DNA of 64,000 bases. It comes from Streptomyces scabichelini (GTDB lineage Bacteria; Actinomycetota; Actinomycetes; Streptomycetales; Streptomycetaceae). The position numbers were made by a program, and so were the translations under genes. Under the pieces are notes generated by a model. That model made no database searches and had not been told where the DNA came from. It saw only the letters and a list, made by a program, of their open reading frames with translations. The stretch covers positions 23,978-87,977 of the forward strand of contig NZ_JAAKZY010000014.1 of NCBI RefSeq assembly GCF_011045015.1, in the 5' to 3' direction. Below are positions 63,130 to 64,000 of the stretch, piece after piece (within the stretch, counting starts at the first letter, position 1; each line of letters opens with the position of its first letter).

Positions 63130-64000
63130 AGGGCCCCGCTGCTCGTCGTCGGTGATGCCCTGCTCGACCGCGATCTCACCGGCTGCGCCGAACGGCTCGC
63201 GTCCGACGCCCCGGTACCCGTCGTGTCCGACTGCGAGGACCGGGTGCGGCCGGGCGGTGCCGCGCTCGCCGCCTGGCTCGCGGCGCGCGACGACCGGGAC
63301 GTCACACTGGTCACCGCGGTGGGCGACGACCCGGCCAGCCGCGAACTGCGCAGGCTGGTCGAACCCTGGCTGACGTTGGTGCCGCTCCCGCTCTCGGGCG
63401 CACTGCCCGAAAAGACCCGCATCCTGGCCGGAGACCGCCCCCTGGTCCGGGTGGACCACGGCACCGGCCGCGCCCGGGACCGTACGGACGAGGCCTGTGC
63501 GGCGATCCGCTCGGCGCGTTCCGTGTTCGTGTCCGACTACGGGCGTGGTGCCGCCGAGGTCCTGCGCGACGTACTCGCCGAGCGGGCGCCCTTCGTCTGG
63601 GACCCGCATCCGCGCGGCGGCCCGCCCGTGCCGGGTACGCGACTGGTGTCGCCCACCGCGAAGGAGGCGCGCGCTTTCGCCGGCGAGGGAGAGGGGCACG
63701 TCGGTCACGGTCACGACGACCTGCGGGAGACCGCGCGCGGAGCGGCCGCACTGGTACGGAGGTGGCAGGCCGGCGCGGTCGCGGTGACGCTGGGCGCGCG
63801 GGGCGCCCTTCTCTCGTACGGGGACTGCCCGTTGCTCGTGCCCGCGCCCGCCACGCACGGCGGGGACAGCTGCGGGGCGGGCGACCGGTTTGCCGCCACG
63901 GCGGCCGGGCTGCTCGCCGACGGAGCGCTCGTCGGCGAGGCGGTCGAGGGCGCGGTGAGCGCGGCGACCGCCTTCGTGGGGAGGGGCGGGGCGGGCGGAC
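63121..64000 (+). CDS. hldE: HldE/RfaE-type heptose-phosphate kinase, 3' end outside window
   Basis: At least 293 residues, still open at the window edge. It is a PfkB-family kinase: PLLVVGDALLDRDLTGCAER at the N-terminus, VRPGGAALAAWLAARDDRDV near residue 43 and GDSCGAGDRFAATAAG near residue 250. In HldE this domain makes heptose 1,7-bisphosphate and a following nucleotidyltransferase domain makes ADP-heptose; the second domain would lie beyond 64000. GGGAGGAG precedes the ATG. The gmhA neighbour supports the heptose role. Confidence 0.82.
   Translation, partial: MSDRAPLLVVGDALLDRDLTGCAERLASDAPVPVVSDCEDRVRPGGAALAAWLAARDDRDVTLVTAVGDDPASRELRRLVEPWLTLVPLPLSGALPEKTRILAGDRPLVRVDHGTGRARDRTDEACAAIRSARSVFVSDYGRGAAEVLRDVLAERAPFVWDPHPRGGPPVPGTRLVSPTAKEARAFAGEGEGHVGHGHDDLRETARGAAALVRRWQAGAVAVTLGARGALLSYGDCPLLVPAPATHGGDSCGAGDRFAATAAGLLADGALVGEAVEGAVSAATAFVGRGGAGG

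Overview
The window reads as Streptomyces chromosome, or a very close actinomycete. GC is very high, third codon positions are strongly G/C biased, GTG and TTG starts are common, operons are packed with ATGA/GTGA overlaps, and two sugar-type ABC transporter loci encode two permeases and a binding protein, or a single-domain ATPase set. Typical Streptomyces families are present, such as DUF6480, DUF3140, SpoIIE phosphatases with a fused kinase-like domain, and EamA with an XRE-cupin regulator. I saw no tRNA, rRNA, CRISPR array, transposase or phage gene.

1-14249, sugar island. A minus-strand operon runs from a lipoprotein sugar-binding protein (start 9726) through two permeases, a KDPG-type aldolase, a KDG-type kinase and a propeller lactonase to three glycosidases (GH51, GH43-like, GH127). 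It is divergent from a LacI regulator, an SDR dehydrogenase and a galactonate dehydratase (dgoD). Together these supply every step of an oxidative De Ley-Doudoroff-type route (dehydrogenase, lactonase, dehydratase, kinase, aldolase) plus uptake and arabinofuranosyl-removing hydrolases.

14312-19686, accessory genes. A B3/B4-domain protein, a PaiB-like protein and an EamA transporter lie divergent from an XRE-cupin regulator, with three phased repeats between them. A FAD monooxygenase and an ArsR/SRPBCC pair follow.

19776-38889, cyclitol and inositol region. A second LacI regulator is divergent from an unassigned oxidoreductase operon (PhyH, SDR, Gfo/Idh/MocA, FAD enzyme, second Gfo/Idh/MocA). 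After a perfect bidirectional terminator comes a complete inositol regulon: iolG, iolE and an ABC importer on the minus strand; iolC, a Cgl0158-type aldolase, iolB, iolD and mmsA/iolA on the plus strand, then a GntR regulator. The divergent promoter carries a long inverted repeat containing a match to the Corynebacterium IolR motif.

39024-49828, mixed. A PAS-PAS-GAF-PP2C-HATPase regulator with two altered metal ligands, a VOC protein, a secreted beta-helix protein, a phosphoribosyltransferase, a 500-bp repeat-rich gap, a FAD oxidoreductase, a polysaccharide pyruvyl transferase, a GNAT protein and an alpha/beta hydrolase.

49994-56768, respiration and stress. ctaD, a hemerythrin protein, a ctaF-like gene and qcrB form a partial respiratory set without qcrA, qcrC, ctaC or ctaE. 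Small stress-type proteins and an SDR follow.

56932-64000, glycan cluster. Seven translationally coupled or tightly spaced genes encode a carbamoyltransferase, a GT2 transferase, a shortened GT9 (heptosyltransferase-family) protein, two further glycosyltransferases, a GmhA-type isomerase and an HldE-type kinase cut by the window edge. This suggests an ADP-heptose-based, possibly carbamoylated glycan in a Gram-positive. Several genes in the window carry short tandem duplications that include or directly follow the stop codon.
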